In this document: positions 43,739 through 53,525 of the stretch, piece by piece
How positions within the stretch are numbered: position 1 is the stretch's first letter
Layout: each line of letters starts with the position of its first letter
From: Veillonella sp. CHU740
GTDB taxonomy: Bacteria > Bacillota > Negativicutes > Veillonellales > Veillonellaceae
Assembly: GCF_003992055.1 (NCBI RefSeq)
Contig: NZ_RQVD01000005.1
Location: 1 to 64,000, forward strand
Length of the DNA: 64,000 nt
Direction of reading: 5' to 3'
Notes under the pieces: generated by a model
Told to the model about the DNA's origin: nothing
What the model saw: only the letters and a program-made list of their open reading frames with translations
The model's database searches: none
Translations under genes and position numbers: made by a program

Positions 43739-45256
43739 ATGAAAAAATGGGTTGCACTAGCAATGACGCTGTTTGTTGCTATCGGTTTAATTGCTGGCTG
43801 TGGTTCTGATGAATCAAGCAAAAATGGCAAGCATTTGAATCTTGGTTTATATTGGTTTGGTGAAACATTGAACCCTACACATGAATGGGATGCGTGGACA
43901 TTAACACGAATCGGTGCCGGTGAAACGTTGGCAACAGTAAGTTCAGATATGAAATTTGAACCTCAGTTAGCCGATTCCTGGGAAGTGGTGGATCCTTTAA
44001 CATGGAAATTCCATATTCGAGAAAATGTAAAATTCCATAATGGTTCTATGATGACACCTGAGGCGGTAAAAGCATCTATTGAACGTACAATCGCTGAGAG
44101 CAAGCGTTCCAAAGAAGCTGTAAAGATAGACTCTATTACAGTGGATGGTCAAAATCTAATTATTAAAACAACAGAACCAAATGTTGATTTACTAGCTAGT
44201 TTAACTGAGCCTGCTTTTGTCATTGTAGATGTACAAGATACAACAGATATGGATAATGCGCCAATTTTGACTGGCCCTTACAAAATTGTAAAACATACAA
44301 AAAAAGAAGAAATTCAGTTGGATCAGTTCAAAGAATACTGGGGTGGAACACCTGCTTTAGATTCTTTAACAGTTAAAGATCTAGAAGATAATAATAAACG
44401 TGCTATGGCTCTACAGTCTAAAGATGTAGATATGATCCAAAAAGTAGATAGTGCTAATCGAAGTTTATTTGAAAAGGGTGATTATAACATCATTGAGACC
44501 GCAGGGGTTCGCACATATATGCTACAGTTGAATGTCCGTGAAGGCAATGTATTATCAAATCCAACCGTACGAGCAGCTGTCGCAAATATGATCGATTATG
44601 ATGCATTAGCAAAAGTAATCGGTAATGGTGCCGTTACTGGAGGTGCGCCATTCCCTCCAACAGCCAACCTAGGCTTTGACGAACTAAAAAATAAACAACA
44701 TAAAGATTTAGCTAAAGCAGATGAATTACTAAAACAAGCTGGTTACACAAAACAAGGTGCTACCTACATGAAAGATGGCAAACCATTACACTTAGTGTTA
44801 GCTCTTTTTGGTAAAGATAGTAGCGTTTACGAAAAACTTCAAGACGATTTAAAACAAGCTGGTGTTGAAGTCGAATTAAAACGTGTACAGGGTCCTGATG
44901 AATTACTAACTTTAGCTCCTAATGGTTTTGATATGGGAGAAACAAACTGGGTAACAATGTCCACAAATGATCCATATTGGTTCCTTAGCCTAGCTTTCAA
45001 AACTGGTGCCAAATCCAATCGTGGCGACTATTCGAATCCGAAGGTTGATGAGTTAATTAGTAAAATGACAACCACATTTAACGAAGAAGAACGCACAGCG
45101 ATTGTCAAAGATATTCAAAATGTGTTGCTAGAAGATAGCGCTGGTTATTTCTTATACTATCCAAGTGCCAATGTAGTAACAACAAAACGAGTAAAAAATG
45201 TAAAAGTATTCCCTATTGACTACTATGTGATTACAAAAGACACCACCGTAGAATAA
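43739..45256 (+). CDS. Solute-binding lipoprotein of a nickel/peptide-type ABC importer (system 2)
   Basis: 505 aa family 5 binding protein. Lipobox IAGC near residues 18-21; ATG preceded by AAGGAGG. NLGLYWFGETLNPTHEWDAW, the FHIRENVKFHNGSMMTPEAV block and ILTGPYKIVKHT match the NikA/CntA-like branch. Divergently transcribed from its permease and ATPase genes. A Fur-like box at its promoter suggests a metal or metal-chelate ligand rather than nutrient peptides; this is inference. A paralogue of the system 1 binding protein, with recognisable but limited similarity. Confidence 0.88.
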   Translation: MKKWVALAMTLFVAIGLIAGCGSDESSKNGKHLNLGLYWFGETLNPTHEWDAWTLTRIGAGETLATVSSDMKFEPQLADSWEVVDPLTWKFHIRENVKFHNGSMMTPEAVKASIERTIAESKRSKEAVKIDSITVDGQNLIIKTTEPNVDLLASLTEPAFVIVDVQDTTDMDNAPILTGPYKIVKHTKKEEIQLDQFKEYWGGTPALDSLTVKDLEDNNKRAMALQSKDVDMIQKVDSANRSLFEKGDYNIIETAGVRTYMLQLNVREGNVLSNPTVRAAVANMIDYDALAKVIGNGAVTGGAPFPPTANLGFDELKNKQHKDLAKADELLKQAGYTKQGATYMKDGKPLHLVLALFGKDSSVYEKLQDDLKQAGVEVELKRVQGPDELLTLAPNGFDMGETNWVTMSTNDPYWFLSLAFKTGAKSNRGDYSNPKVDELISKMTTTFNEEERTAIVKDIQNVLLEDSAGYFLYYPSANVVTTKRVKNVKVFPIDYYVITKDTTVE

Positions 45257-45315
45257 AGGTATGCTATATTCAGTTTCTTTCCTATAAGAACTGTATAAAA
45301 TGTAACTATAAAAAT

Positions 45316-45397
45316 AAAAAGAAACATAAGTGAGATACATGATATATAACTGATTTCAGGTATAACAAAGTAGCCTCACTTATGTTTCTTTTTTTAT
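45316..45397 (+). terminator. Terminator of the system 2 binding-protein gene
   Basis: A perfect 19-bp inverted repeat, AAAAAGAAACATAAGTGAG (45316-45334) with its complement at 45375-45393, followed by TTTT. A 40-nt loop. Confidence 0.8.
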
Positions 45398-45459
45398 AGT
45401 TTTACTTTTCTCATCAAAATATCATATCTTTATGACGTAACAATGGTGTTAGATCAAAG

Positions 45460-46416
45460 TTAACACACTCGATTGATAGGTTTCCCTTGTAAAAATGCCA
45501 CGATATTATCCATCACCATATGAGCTCGTGTGACAAACGCTTCTTGGCTCGCAAAGGCAATGTGCGGTGTTAATACTGTACGAGGTGCATCACATAATGG
45601 ATGGTCTGTCGAAATTGGTGGTTCTACTTCAAATACATCGATACCAGCGCCTCTCAATTTGCCAGCTTTCAACGTTTTAGCCAATGCCTCATTATCTACT
45701 ACAGGACCACGTGCCGTGTTGATCAATACCGCCGTATCTTTCATCATATCAATACGTTTCGCATCAATTAAATGGTGTGTCGCATCCGTCAATGGTACAT
45801 GTAAGGATAGAATATCTGCTTCTCGTACTACTGTATCTAAATCAGCAAAGGTAACACCTTCCGCTACCAATCCTGGTTTGTCTGAACGATTGTAGGCAAG
45901 CACCTTACAACCAAAGGCTTTTGCAATACGAGCCACAGCACTACCAATGGCACCCGTTCCTACGACACCAAACGTTTTACCATATAGTTCGAATCCAGGG
46001 AACCCCTCCTTTGTGCCTCCTGTCCGTGTACGGCTATCGCAAGGTAATACATGGCGAAGTACAGAGATAGCTAACCCAAACACCAATTCTGTAACGGCTT
46101 TCGTCGAATAGCCTGCTGCATTGCTCACTACAATTCCTTTTTCACGGCATGCATCCAAATCCACATGGTCCACCCCTGTGAAAGCCACAGAAATAAACTC
46201 TAAGTTTGGACATTGGCGAATGATGTCACCAGACAAAGGTTGGTTCGCTAAGATAATAATAGATGCTTCATGGACACGGTCCAATAATTTAACTTTGTCT
46301 GTTTCTTTCGTAGTATGTACAACTAGTTCATAGCCTTGTGTCTTGAAAGGTTCTGCTAAGGATTGTAATAATTCTTCGGATACGCCTAATGGTTCCATCA
46401 CAACAATTTGTTTCAT
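45460..46416 (-). CDS. D-isomer-specific 2-hydroxyacid dehydrogenase
   Basis: 318 aa NAD(P)-dependent dehydrogenase. Rossmann motif GTGAIGSAVARIAKAFG near residues 151-167, catalytic Arg in NTARGPVVD, Glu in EVEPP and His in TPHIAFA. Substrates of relatives include hydroxypyruvate, glyoxylate, phosphoglycerate and phenylpyruvate; the short form lacks the SerA ACT domain, so 3-phosphoglycerate is less likely. Upstream on the same strand is the DUF711 gene, 66 bp away. Confidence 0.88.
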   Translation of the reverse strand: MKQIVVMEPLGVSEELLQSLAEPFKTQGYELVVHTTKETDKVKLLDRVHEASIIILANQPLSGDIIRQCPNLEFISVAFTGVDHVDLDACREKGIVVSNAAGYSTKAVTELVFGLAISVLRHVLPCDSRTRTGGTKEGFPGFELYGKTFGVVGTGAIGSAVARIAKAFGCKVLAYNRSDKPGLVAEGVTFADLDTVVREADILSLHVPLTDATHHLIDAKRIDMMKDTAVLINTARGPVVDNEALAKTLKAGKLRGAGIDVFEVEPPISTDHPLCDAPRTVLTPHIAFASQEAFVTRAHMVMDNIVAFLQGKPINRVC

Positions 46417-46481
46417 AATGTTACCTCACTATATTCTATAATATGCAACTACTATGGAAGATTCCCTATGGTTCAAACTCA

Positions 46482-47840
46482 TTAATTTGTCAAGCTGCGT
46501 ACTGGCGCCGGAATGCGTCCGCCACGGCGAATGAACTCTTCCGAACTAAATGGATGTACTTTTATAATCGGTGCATATCCTAAGAGGCCACCAAATTCTA
46601 CGATATCCCCTACCGTCTTATTCGGTACTGGAATAAGTCGTACCGCTGTCGTTTTATTATTAATCATACCAATAGCAGCTTCGTCCGCAATAATAGCTGA
46701 AATGGTCGCTGCTGAGGTATCTCCCGGTACAGCAATCATATCTAATCCAACGGAACAAACGCAAGTCATAGCTTCTAATTTATCTAAGGACAAACTGCCT
46801 AATGTAACCGCATCAATCATACCCTTATCTTCGCTGACAGGAATGAAAGCACCACTTAATCCACCTACGTGAGAGGATGCCATAAGGCCACCTTTTTTCA
46901 CAGCATCGTTCAACAAGGCCAAAGCTGCCGTAGTACCATGGGTACCGCACGCTTCTAACCCCATTTCTTCTAGCACATGTGCTACAGAGTCCCCTACGGC
47001 AGGTGTGGGTGCTAAAGAAATATCGATAATACCAAATTGTTTATTCAATCTACGTGATGCTTCTTGTGCCACTAACTGGCCTACACGAGTAATTTTGAAA
47101 GCCGTCCGTTTAATCGTTTCTGCCACTACATCAAATGGTTCGCCTTTTACAGATTCCAAAGCATGTTTCACAACCCCTGGACCGCTAACACCCACGCTAA
47201 TAGTGGTCTGACCTTCTGTGACACCGTGGAACGCACCTGCCATAAACGGATTATCTTCTACAGGATTGCAGAAAATGACAAGCTTCGCACAACCCAAAGC
47301 ATCTCTATCTGCTGTAAGACGAGCCGTTTCTTTCACAATATGCCCCATTTCAGCCACTGCATCCATATTGATGCCTGCCTTCGTAGAGCCGATACCCACC
47401 GAGCTGCATACGATATCTGTCGTCGCTAGAGCCTCTGGGATGGACGCAATCAGTTTGCGATCCCCTTCCGTATACCCTTTGGATACTAAGGCGGAGAAAC
47501 CACCGATGAAATTTACACCAACCGCTTTTGCTGCTTTATCTAAGGCACGAGCAATAGGTACATAGTTAGGTAAGTTGGAGGCCCCACCAATTAAAGATAT
47601 GGGTGTCACAGAAATACGTTTATTGATGATAGGCACACCTAATTCACGTTCTAAATCTTCCCCTGTTTTCACAAGGTATTCTGCTTCTTTTGTAATATGG
47701 TCATAGATACGAGTGCACATACGATCTCCATCTTCTGAGATACAACCAAGTAAACTAATCCCCATAGTGATCGTACGCACATCTAATTTATTATTTTGAA
47801 TCATCCGATTCGTTTCTAAAATATTTTCAATACTTAACAT
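46482..47840 (-). CDS. DUF711/UPF0210 (PFL-like) protein
   Basis: 452 aa, standard length for the UPF0210 family. Motifs: [20 protein letters not shown] at the N-terminus, [18 protein letters not shown] and [19 protein letters not shown]. Distantly related to pyruvate-formate-lyase-like folds; no activity is established. The gene follows an ACT-domain gene with a 12-bp gap, an arrangement conserved across Firmicutes and archaea that suggests amino-acid-responsive control of a common complex. Confidence 0.9.
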   Translation of the reverse strand: MLSIENILETNRMIQNNKLDVRTITMGISLLGCISEDGDRMCTRIYDHITKEAEYLVKTGEDLERELGVPIINKRISVTPISLIGGASNLPNYVPIARALDKAAKAVGVNFIGGFSALVSKGYTEGDRKLIASIPEALATTDIVCSSVGIGSTKAGINMDAVAEMGHIVKETARLTADRDALGCAKLVIFCNPVEDNPFMAGAFHGVTEGQTTISVGVSGPGVVKHALESVKGEPFDVVAETIKRTAFKITRVGQLVAQEASRRLNKQFGIIDISLAPTPAVGDSVAHVLEEMGLEACGTHGTTAALALLNDAVKKGGLMASSHVGGLSGAFIPVSEDKGMIDAVTLGSLSLDKLEAMTCVCSVGLDMIAVPGDTSAATISAIIADEAAIGMINNKTTAVRLIPVPNKTVGDIVEFGGLLGYAPIIKVHPFSSEEFIRRGGRIPAPVRSLTN

Positions 47841-47852
47841 AGGTACCCTCGC

Positions 47853-48122
47853 TTATCCCACACGATGCATGCTTAAAAAGATGGCTGCATTTTGCGCTAA
47901 AATTTGAACTCCTAACTGTTCACCTTCTGCTGCTAATGCTTGTTGAATATTGCTAAGGTCGGCAGAATCACTGACTTCACACATCATAATCATGTTAAAG
48001 ATACCATCCAAAATCGTTTGGTTAATGGATACCACATTCACTTCATTGTCCGCTAACACACGGGTCACTCCCGCAATAATACCTACTCTGTCTTGTCCTA
48101 CTACTGTCACAACTAATTTCAT
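47853..48122 (-). CDS. ACT-domain protein (UPF0237)
   Basis: 89 aa single ACT domain: VVTVVGQDRVGIIAGVTRVLADNEVNVVSI at the N-terminus (core DRVGIIAGVTRVL). Binds a small ligand, probably an amino acid (family knowledge). Co-transcribed with the DUF711 gene immediately downstream. Divergent from pyrF. Confidence 0.9.
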   Translation of the reverse strand: MKLVVTVVGQDRVGIIAGVTRVLADNEVNVVSINQTILDGIFNMIMMCEVSDSADLSNIQQALAAEGEQLGVQILAQNAAIFLSMHRVG

Positions 48123-48208
48123 ACGTTCATCTCCTATATACTATGTATTAAATTTTAGTTTCATTATAAATTATAGTCATTCAAATTTCAACGAATAATT
48201 AAAAAGTC

Positions 48209-48237
48209 TTGACTTTCAGTATAAACTATGAAATAAT
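48209..48237 (+). promoter_or_regulatory. Promoter of pyrFE
   Basis: TTGACT (48209-48214), 17-bp spacer, AATAAT (48232-48237), about 30 bp before the pyrF ATG. No PyrR-type attenuator is visible in this short leader. Confidence 0.6.
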
Positions 48238-48266
48238 AATACGATTTGTGAAACAAGGAGGTTCCT

Positions 48267-48986
48267 ATGGCAGATAATCGTTTAATTGTAGCCTTAGATG
48301 TGTCCTCAATGGAGGCGATGCAGTCCATCGTAACATCCCTAGGCGATTCCGTCAGCTATTATAAAGTTGGCATGGAACTATTCTATGCAGCAGGTGAGCA
48401 AACTGTAGCCTATTTGCGAGACCACAATAAATCGGTATTTCTTGATTTGAAACTACACGATATTCCGAACACAGTGGCTCATGGCATTAAATCCTTAACA
48501 CGGTTAGGGGCAAAGCTCATCACCATTCATAGCCAAGGTGGCAAGGTGATGATGGAAGCCGCTATGAAAGCAGCCAAAGAACAAGCTGCTGAACTGGGCA
48601 TTGAACGGCCTAAACTATTAGCGATTACAGCCTTAACAAGCTTTGATGATGAAAATTGGTCCGCTATTGGTGGCTCTTTACCGATTTCAGACCATGTTGT
48701 GAAATTAGCAAAACTAGCCAAAGAGGCTGGTGTTGATGGTGTTGTGGCTTCCCCATTAGAAGCGAAACTAATTCGTGAAGCCTGCGGAGAAGATTTCTTA
48801 ATCGTCACACCAGGTATCCGTCCATCGTTTGCCGCTACTAACGACCAAAAACGTATTGCTACCCCTAGTAGCGCTTTACAAGATGGGGCGTCTCGCATTG
48901 TGGTAGGACGACCAATTACACAAGCAGAAAATCCACAAGAAGCAGTTCGTTTAATTGTTGAGGAAATGGAGACAGTTCAAAAATGA
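48267..48986 (+). CDS. pyrF: Orotidine 5'-phosphate decarboxylase
   Basis: Last step of UMP synthesis. 239 aa, group I PyrF with the catalytic DLKLHDIPNTV (residues 59-69), the phosphate-binding TPGIRPSF and the VVGRPIT motif near the C-terminus. Strong AAGGAGG ribosome binding site. Overlaps pyrE by 4 bp (ATGA). Confidence 0.96.
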   Translation: MADNRLIVALDVSSMEAMQSIVTSLGDSVSYYKVGMELFYAAGEQTVAYLRDHNKSVFLDLKLHDIPNTVAHGIKSLTRLGAKLITIHSQGGKVMMEAAMKAAKEQAAELGIERPKLLAITALTSFDDENWSAIGGSLPISDHVVKLAKLAKEAGVDGVVASPLEAKLIREACGEDFLIVTPGIRPSFAATNDQKRIATPSSALQDGASRIVVGRPITQAENPQEAVRLIVEEMETVQK

Positions 48987-49570
48987 TGACAGAAGAGAAT
49001 GTAAAACAATTATTAATCGACACACAAGCTATTTTAGAAGGACATTTCTTGTTAACATCTGGCCTTCACAGCCCAATGTATGTAGAAAAGTTTAATGTCT
49101 TATCCCATCCAAAATATACTGAACAATTATGCCAAGAATTAGCTCGTCGTTTTGAAGACCAAAATGTAGAGCTTGTGATTGGACCTATGACTGGCGGTAT
49201 CTTATTGGCTCACGAAGTAGGTAAAGCCTTAGGCACTCGTGCTATCTTTACAGAACGAGAAAAAGGTAAAATGACATTACGTCGTGGTTTCCGCATTGAA
49301 AAAGGACAACGTGTTCTTATCGTAGAAGATATCGTAACCACAGGCGGATCCGTTCGTGAAGTAGTAGATGTTGTAAACGAAGCTGGCGGTGAAATCGTTG
49401 GCGTAGGCCTTCTTGTAAACCGCAGTGGTGGTAAAGCAGACTTTGGCGTACCAAACGAAAAAGTACAAGCCTTGTTGAACTTAACAGTACCAACATTTGA
49501 AGCTGATGCATGCCCACTTTGCCAAAATGGCACACCGATGACAGAACGTGGTAGTAAACATATTAAATAA
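48983..49570 (+). CDS. pyrE: Orotate phosphoribosyltransferase
   Basis: Converts orotate plus PRPP to OMP. 195 aa. PRPP-binding motif VLIVEDIVTTGGS near residues 112-124; FTEREKGKMTLRRGF loop. The C-terminus (CPLCQNG) is Cys-containing, as in the clostridial/Thermus-type PyrE. Coupled to pyrF. Its stop codon is 2 bp from the end of an insertion sequence, so any native terminator or further downstream gene has been displaced. Confidence 0.95.
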   Translation: MMTEENVKQLLIDTQAILEGHFLLTSGLHSPMYVEKFNVLSHPKYTEQLCQELARRFEDQNVELVIGPMTGGILLAHEVGKALGTRAIFTEREKGKMTLRRGFRIEKGQRVLIVEDIVTTGGSVREVVDVVNEAGGEIVGVGLLVNRSGGKADFGVPNEKVQALLNLTVPTFEADACPLCQNGTPMTERGSKHIK

Positions 49571-49572
49571 AA

Positions 49573-50967
49573 GGCTCTCTGTCAAATGTTGGGGTATTCA
49601 CCCTACGAGTCTTCTTTGGCACCAATCATATGTATGGTTGGTGCCATTCTTTTTGCTCAAAAGTAGAATACGTACTCTAAATCTACCAAAGTGGCGAAGT
49701 CCATAGCTTATCCGTTTTAATACTTTAATTTTGTTGTTAGTTCCTTCTGTGTATCCATTAGAATATGGAAGTAAGAATGCATTAGTTAATTGCGTCATCC
49801 ATGCAGGAAATGATGTAAAGAAGTTATTAAATTCATCTAAGCCAGATGCTTTTACTAATTCCAACCAATGCGTTAAATGTGCAGCCATTCTTTGTTTACC
49901 ATAGATTGAAAAGATTTTTCTAAAAGAAAGTTTTAAAGCATATGCTTTTCGTAAATCATCAGATATTCTGAGTATTTCACATAGTTTAATATGTTCGGCT
50001 TCCGTTAAATGGTCTGGATGCTTCATTAGTACACGTCGATTCTGTTTTAACATACGTGAATAAGCAGCCAGTTTATGTTGCTCACGCTTTCTAACTCGCT
50101 CTACCGCCCAATCTACAAGTCGACATACATGGTATCGATCACAGATAATATGCGCATGTGGAAATAGCGCCTCCATGATGCGCTTAAATTGTATGGACAT
50201 ATCCATTACAATAAACTTAACTTGTAGGCGATCCTTATGTTTAAATGATGCAAAATAGTGGATTAATGCTTGCGTATCACGTTTCGGTAAAATATCTAAT
50301 ATTTCATGTGTATCTGGATTAGTTAAATTAACTTGGTATTGGTAGCCTTCTGCATTTCCTTTAAACTCATCAATACCAATCACAGTGGGTAAGGTCTTGG
50401 GCTTAGGTATAGTGATCATAGAGCAATAACGTAATACTGTAGTAATAGATGTATCACACTCGTTAGCAATAGCTGTATAGGTTACACTTTCAGTAAGTTT
50501 ATCAAATAGCATTCTAATATTAGTTACACTTAGTTGCATATGTTTTCGTACAAATGGATTGCTTTCAGCAAAAGAATGACCACAATGCGGACAAATATAC
50601 CGACGCTGTCTGTATTTTCCAATTAGTGGGCCTCGTTGTACTTTTCCAAACTTTACAGTACGTATGCGGTAATCCTTAATATGCTTTGTGGTTTCTCCAC
50701 ACTTTGGGCAAATATGTGATGTTGCTGGTAATTCTATGTCAAAAATAAATATTCCGTCTAATTCATAGCTATTTGTAATATATTCTTGTTTTACATTATG
50801 TAAAAATTCAGTATAATCAGTAGTAGGCATATAAGCTCACATCCTTTCTTTAGGACTTTGACACTTTTATTGTAAAGCATGTGAGCCTTATATGCTTATT
50901 TTTTTGCAAAAAAATAATGTTGGAAGTGACACCGTAGTGGTGTCACCCCAACATTTATTATAGAGCC
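49573..50967 (-). mobile_element. ISL3-family insertion sequence, copy 1 (1395 bp)
   Basis: Ends start GGCTCT and share a 23-bp imperfect terminal inverted repeat (19 of 23; 49573-49595 and 50945-50967) ending AAATGTTGGGGT. A subterminal perfect palindrome (GTGACACC/GGTGTCAC) lies at the transposase-upstream end. Same size as copy 2, with roughly ten visible substitutions. Flanking 8-mers differ (AAATAAAA against TAAACTAA), so no target duplication is visible. Confidence 0.9.
49598..50830 (-). CDS. ISL3-family transposase (copy 1)
   Basis: 410 aa DDE transposase. The N-terminal zinc-finger region CPKCGETTKH and CPHCGHSF (ISL3 zinc ribbon) is followed by a helix-turn-helix (TYTAIANECDTSITTVLRY) and the DDE catalytic domain beginning IGIDEFKG, with VIMDMSIQFK and the Glu in the C-terminal NGYTEGTNN. 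Appears intact. Differs from copy 2 at three residues (MAAH/IAAH, LDEF/LNEF, HTYD/HNYD). Confidence 0.95.
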   Translation of the reverse strand: MPTTDYTEFLHNVKQEYITNSYELDGIFIFDIELPATSHICPKCGETTKHIKDYRIRTVKFGKVQRGPLIGKYRQRRYICPHCGHSFAESNPFVRKHMQLSVTNIRMLFDKLTESVTYTAIANECDTSITTVLRYCSMITIPKPKTLPTVIGIDEFKGNAEGYQYQVNLTNPDTHEILDILPKRDTQALIHYFASFKHKDRLQVKFIVMDMSIQFKRIMEALFPHAHIICDRYHVCRLVDWAVERVRKREQHKLAAYSRMLKQNRRVLMKHPDHLTEAEHIKLCEILRISDDLRKAYALKLSFRKIFSIYGKQRMAAHLTHWLELVKASGLDEFNNFFTSFPAWMTQLTNAFLLPYSNGYTEGTNNKIKVLKRISYGLRHFGRFRVRILLLSKKNGTNHTYDWCQRRLVG

Positions 50968-51074
50968 TAAACTAATTTGCATGATTAATTTTACACAATT
51001 GACTACATCGAAAAAATATGATATAGTATATTGTGTAAGCTATAATAATGTAATGTTTAATAAGGAGGTCATCT

Positions 51075-51338
51075 ATGACAAAAGAAAGATTTAACATGTT
51101 AGTTGGTTCTATTGGTGCATTTATTGGTGTATTTGTATTTTTAGCCTATATCCCACAAATAATTGCTAATCTTCATGGTCAACCTAGTCAACCATGGCAA
51201 CCATTATTTGCAGCAGTATCCTGTTTGATCTGGGTATTATATGGTTGGACAAAATCACCTAAACGTGATTATATTTTAATCGTACCAAACCTTGCAGGCG
51301 TTATTTTAGGTACACTAACATTCTTAACATCTTTCTAA
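51075..51338 (+). CDS. SemiSWEET-type PQ-loop sugar transporter
   Basis: 87 aa with three membrane helices and one PQ-loop motif (AYIPQI, residues 24-29), matching bacterial SemiSWEETs, which work as dimers to pass sugars. The conserved Trp-rich WVLYGWTK and VPNLAG follow. GGAGG ribosome binding site. A promoter (TTGACT-17-TATAGT) lies at about 51000-51030 and a terminator follows. Monocistronic, first gene inside the IS-bounded segment. Confidence 0.85.
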   Translation: MTKERFNMLVGSIGAFIGVFVFLAYIPQIIANLHGQPSQPWQPLFAAVSCLIWVLYGWTKSPKRDYILIVPNLAGVILGTLTFLTSF

Positions 51339-51418
51339 GTGCTATAAGAAAAAAATAGTATTATTGTTATATAGTGAATAATAGTAAAGATATTACTTTA
51401 CTTTATAAATATAAATGA

Positions 51419-51446
51419 GGTCGAATCGTATGATTCGGCCTTTTTT
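51419..51446 (+). terminator. Terminator of the SemiSWEET gene
   Basis: GGTCGAATC (51419-51427) and GATTCGGCC (51432-51440), then TTTTTT. Confidence 0.85.
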
Positions 51447-51449
51447 AGA

Positions 51450-51720
51450 GTGAAGTTTATATGTTAGATTAAAATATAGATAAGCGTTAAATCTGTTGTA
51501 ATAAAAAAATAGTTTTTATGATAATAAATATTGATAATTAAATTCCTATTATAATGATTAGGATTTTATAAAATTGATAATTACAACATTCTCATTTGTT
51601 GAATATCATATTCAATTAATTAAATGAAAAGTAATATCAAAATACCTATAAACATAGGCTTTGTATACTAAAAATGAAAAAGTAATATGCAAAAATATAT
51701 ACAGTTTTTTATCATTTTCA
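51450..51720. other. AT-rich intergenic region
   Basis: About 270 bp of AT-rich DNA between the SemiSWEET terminator and the ferredoxin promoter. No gene or clear structure seen. Confidence 0.5.
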
Positions 51721-51721
51721 T

Positions 51722-51750
51722 TTGACTTTCAAAAAGAACTGTGTGATAAT
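51722..51750 (+). promoter_or_regulatory. Promoter of the ferredoxin gene
   Basis: TTGACT (51722-51727), 17-bp spacer, GATAAT (51745-51750), 78 bp before the start codon. Confidence 0.7.
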
Positions 51751-51828
51751 GAGAACATAAGTTGAGGCAAGTGCCTTTCTAAATGATAATAAAAAGTTCT
51801 GATCTATATTTTTATGGAGGTCCTAATT

Positions 51829-51993
51829 ATGAGAGTTATTGCTGATGGTTGCATTAAATGTGGTTCTTGCGCATCTGTTTGCCCAGTTTCTGCTATTTCT
51901 GAAGGCGAAACTAAATATGAAATCAACGATACTTGCATCGATTGCGGTTCTTGCGAATCCGTTTGCCCAGTATCTGTAATTTCCGCTGAGTAA
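51829..51993 (+). CDS. 2[4Fe-4S] ferredoxin
   Basis: 54 aa clostridial-type ferredoxin. Two CxxCxxC...CP cluster motifs: CIKCGSCASVCPV (residues 8-20) and CIDCGSCESVCPV (37-49), each binding one [4Fe-4S] with the distal Cys of the other. GGAGG ribosome binding site 8 nt upstream. Carries electrons in the cytoplasm, for example for pyruvate:ferredoxin oxidoreductase in lactate-fermenting anaerobes. Flanked by its own promoter and terminator. Confidence 0.95.
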   Translation: MRVIADGCIKCGSCASVCPVSAISEGETKYEINDTCIDCGSCESVCPVSVISAE

Positions 51994-52007
51994 TCACAAA
52001 TTAAACG

Positions 52008-52035
52008 GCCCCTCATTGAGGGGCTTTTTATTTTG
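52008..52035 (+). terminator. Terminator of the ferredoxin gene
   Basis: GCCCCTCA (52008-52015) and TGAGGGGC (52017-52024), then TTTTTATTTT. Confidence 0.85.
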
Positions 52036-52100
52036 CCTAAATTTGCTTAACTTAGTATAATAGGACTATTAAGATATATATTATTATAAGGGAGTACAGC

Positions 52101-52541
52101 TTGTTTTATATTATACTAATTCTTTGGTTACTCTTAGATCAATGGACTAAATATTACATTATGAATCATTTTATGTTAGGTGAGTCTTTAGTGGTTATAC
52201 CCAATGTATTTCATTTAACATATATTATTAATCGCGGTGCAGCATTTGGTATGCTTGCTAATCAGCGATGGTTTTTCTTACTGGTAGCGGTTATTTTGCT
52301 AGGCGCATGTGCATATTATTGGAAGCGCTTATCAAAAGGTCCGTGGACTTTACAGATTGGATCTGCTTTATTAGTGTCTGGTGCTATTGGTAATGGCATT
52401 GATCGTTACATGATTCATGGTGTGGTAGATTTTTTTGATTTCCGTATATGGCCTATTTTTAATGTTGCTGATATTGGTATCTGTGTAGGCGTAGCTTTAG
52501 TAGTCTACTATTTATTTACATTAAAAGATGATGATAAATAA
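52101..52541 (+). CDS. lspA: Lipoprotein signal peptidase II
   Basis: 146 aa, begins at a TTG with GGGAG 6 nt upstream. Four membrane helices; the family motifs INRGAAFG (about residues 45-52) and FNVADIGI (holding the second catalytic Asp) are present, with the first Asp in GNGIDR. Cleaves prolipoprotein signals, matching the several lipoproteins in this window. Followed by rluD, as in most Firmicutes. Confidence 0.94.
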   Translation: MFYIILILWLLLDQWTKYYIMNHFMLGESLVVIPNVFHLTYIINRGAAFGMLANQRWFFLLVAVILLGACAYYWKRLSKGPWTLQIGSALLVSGAIGNGIDRYMIHGVVDFFDFRIWPIFNVADIGICVGVALVVYYLFTLKDDDK

Positions 52542-52602
52542 TTCATATATTATGACATATAATTAATTAATATATGATACTTAACTCATAGAGAGGTAGA
52601 GG

Positions 52603-53525
52603 ATGAACGAATATATTGTAAATGCTGAGCAAGACGGTATGAGACTGGATGTATTCTTAACAGAACATATGGAAGGGTCTCGTAGTTATATTCAAAGTTT
52701 AATTAAAGGTGGTCACGTTACAGTAGGTGCTAGGTAGGGAAAGCAAATCTTAGACTTACACCAAATGCTGTTGTACGTGTAGAGATACCGGAGCCTGAAT
52801 CTGTAGAGGTAAAACCAGAGGATATTCCTTTAGATGTATTGTATGAAGATCATGATATTATCATTGTAAATAAACAACGTGGTATGGTTGTTCACCCTGC
52901 GGTGGGCAATTATTCGGGTACACTTGTTAATGCATTGCTATATCATTGTAAGGATTTGTCCGGTATTAATGGTGAGATTAGACCTGGTATTGTTCACCGT
53001 TTAGATAAGGATACATCTGGTGTTATGATGGCGGCTAAGAATGATGCAGCTCATATAGGTTTAGCGGAGCAGGTAAAGGAGCATTCTGCTAAACGGACAT
53101 ATTTAGCATTAGTACAAGGTAATATTGTAGAAGAAAAGGGTACAATTAAGGCTCCTATTGGAAGACATCCTAAGGATCGTATGAAAATGGCGGTTGTCTT
53201 TGAAAATAGTAAGGATGCAGTTACTCATTTTAATGTGGTTGAACGATTTGGACATCAAACATTGGTTGAATGTAATTTAGAAACTGGTCGCACACATCAA
53301 ATTCGTGTACATTTTGCTCATATAGGTCATCCTGTTGTTAATGATCCGTTCTATGGTTACTGTCGTATGGATTTTCCTATTGAAGGACAGGCATTGCACT
53401 CTAAATCTTTAGATGTAAAACATCCAATTACAGGTGAAAGTATGCATTTTGAGGCGCCTCTTCCAGATGACTTCAAAGCATGTATAGAGTTTGCTAAAAC
53501 ATATCGAGAAGATAAGCGTAAATAA
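52603..53525 (+). pseudogene. rluD: RluD-type 23S rRNA pseudouridine synthase, frameshifted
   Basis: The frame from ATG 52603 (MNEYIVNAEQDGMRLDVFL) runs 44 codons through the S4 domain and stops at TAG 52735. The continuation VGKANLRLTPNAVVRVEIPE is in the frame shifted by one base, and the rest of the protein follows, including the catalytic HRLDKDTSG motif. A single-base deletion near 52733 explains this. The fragment from 52839 still contains the full catalytic domain. It could be a true inactivation, a programmed slip or a sequence error. It would normally modify 23S rRNA helix 69. Confidence 0.85.
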
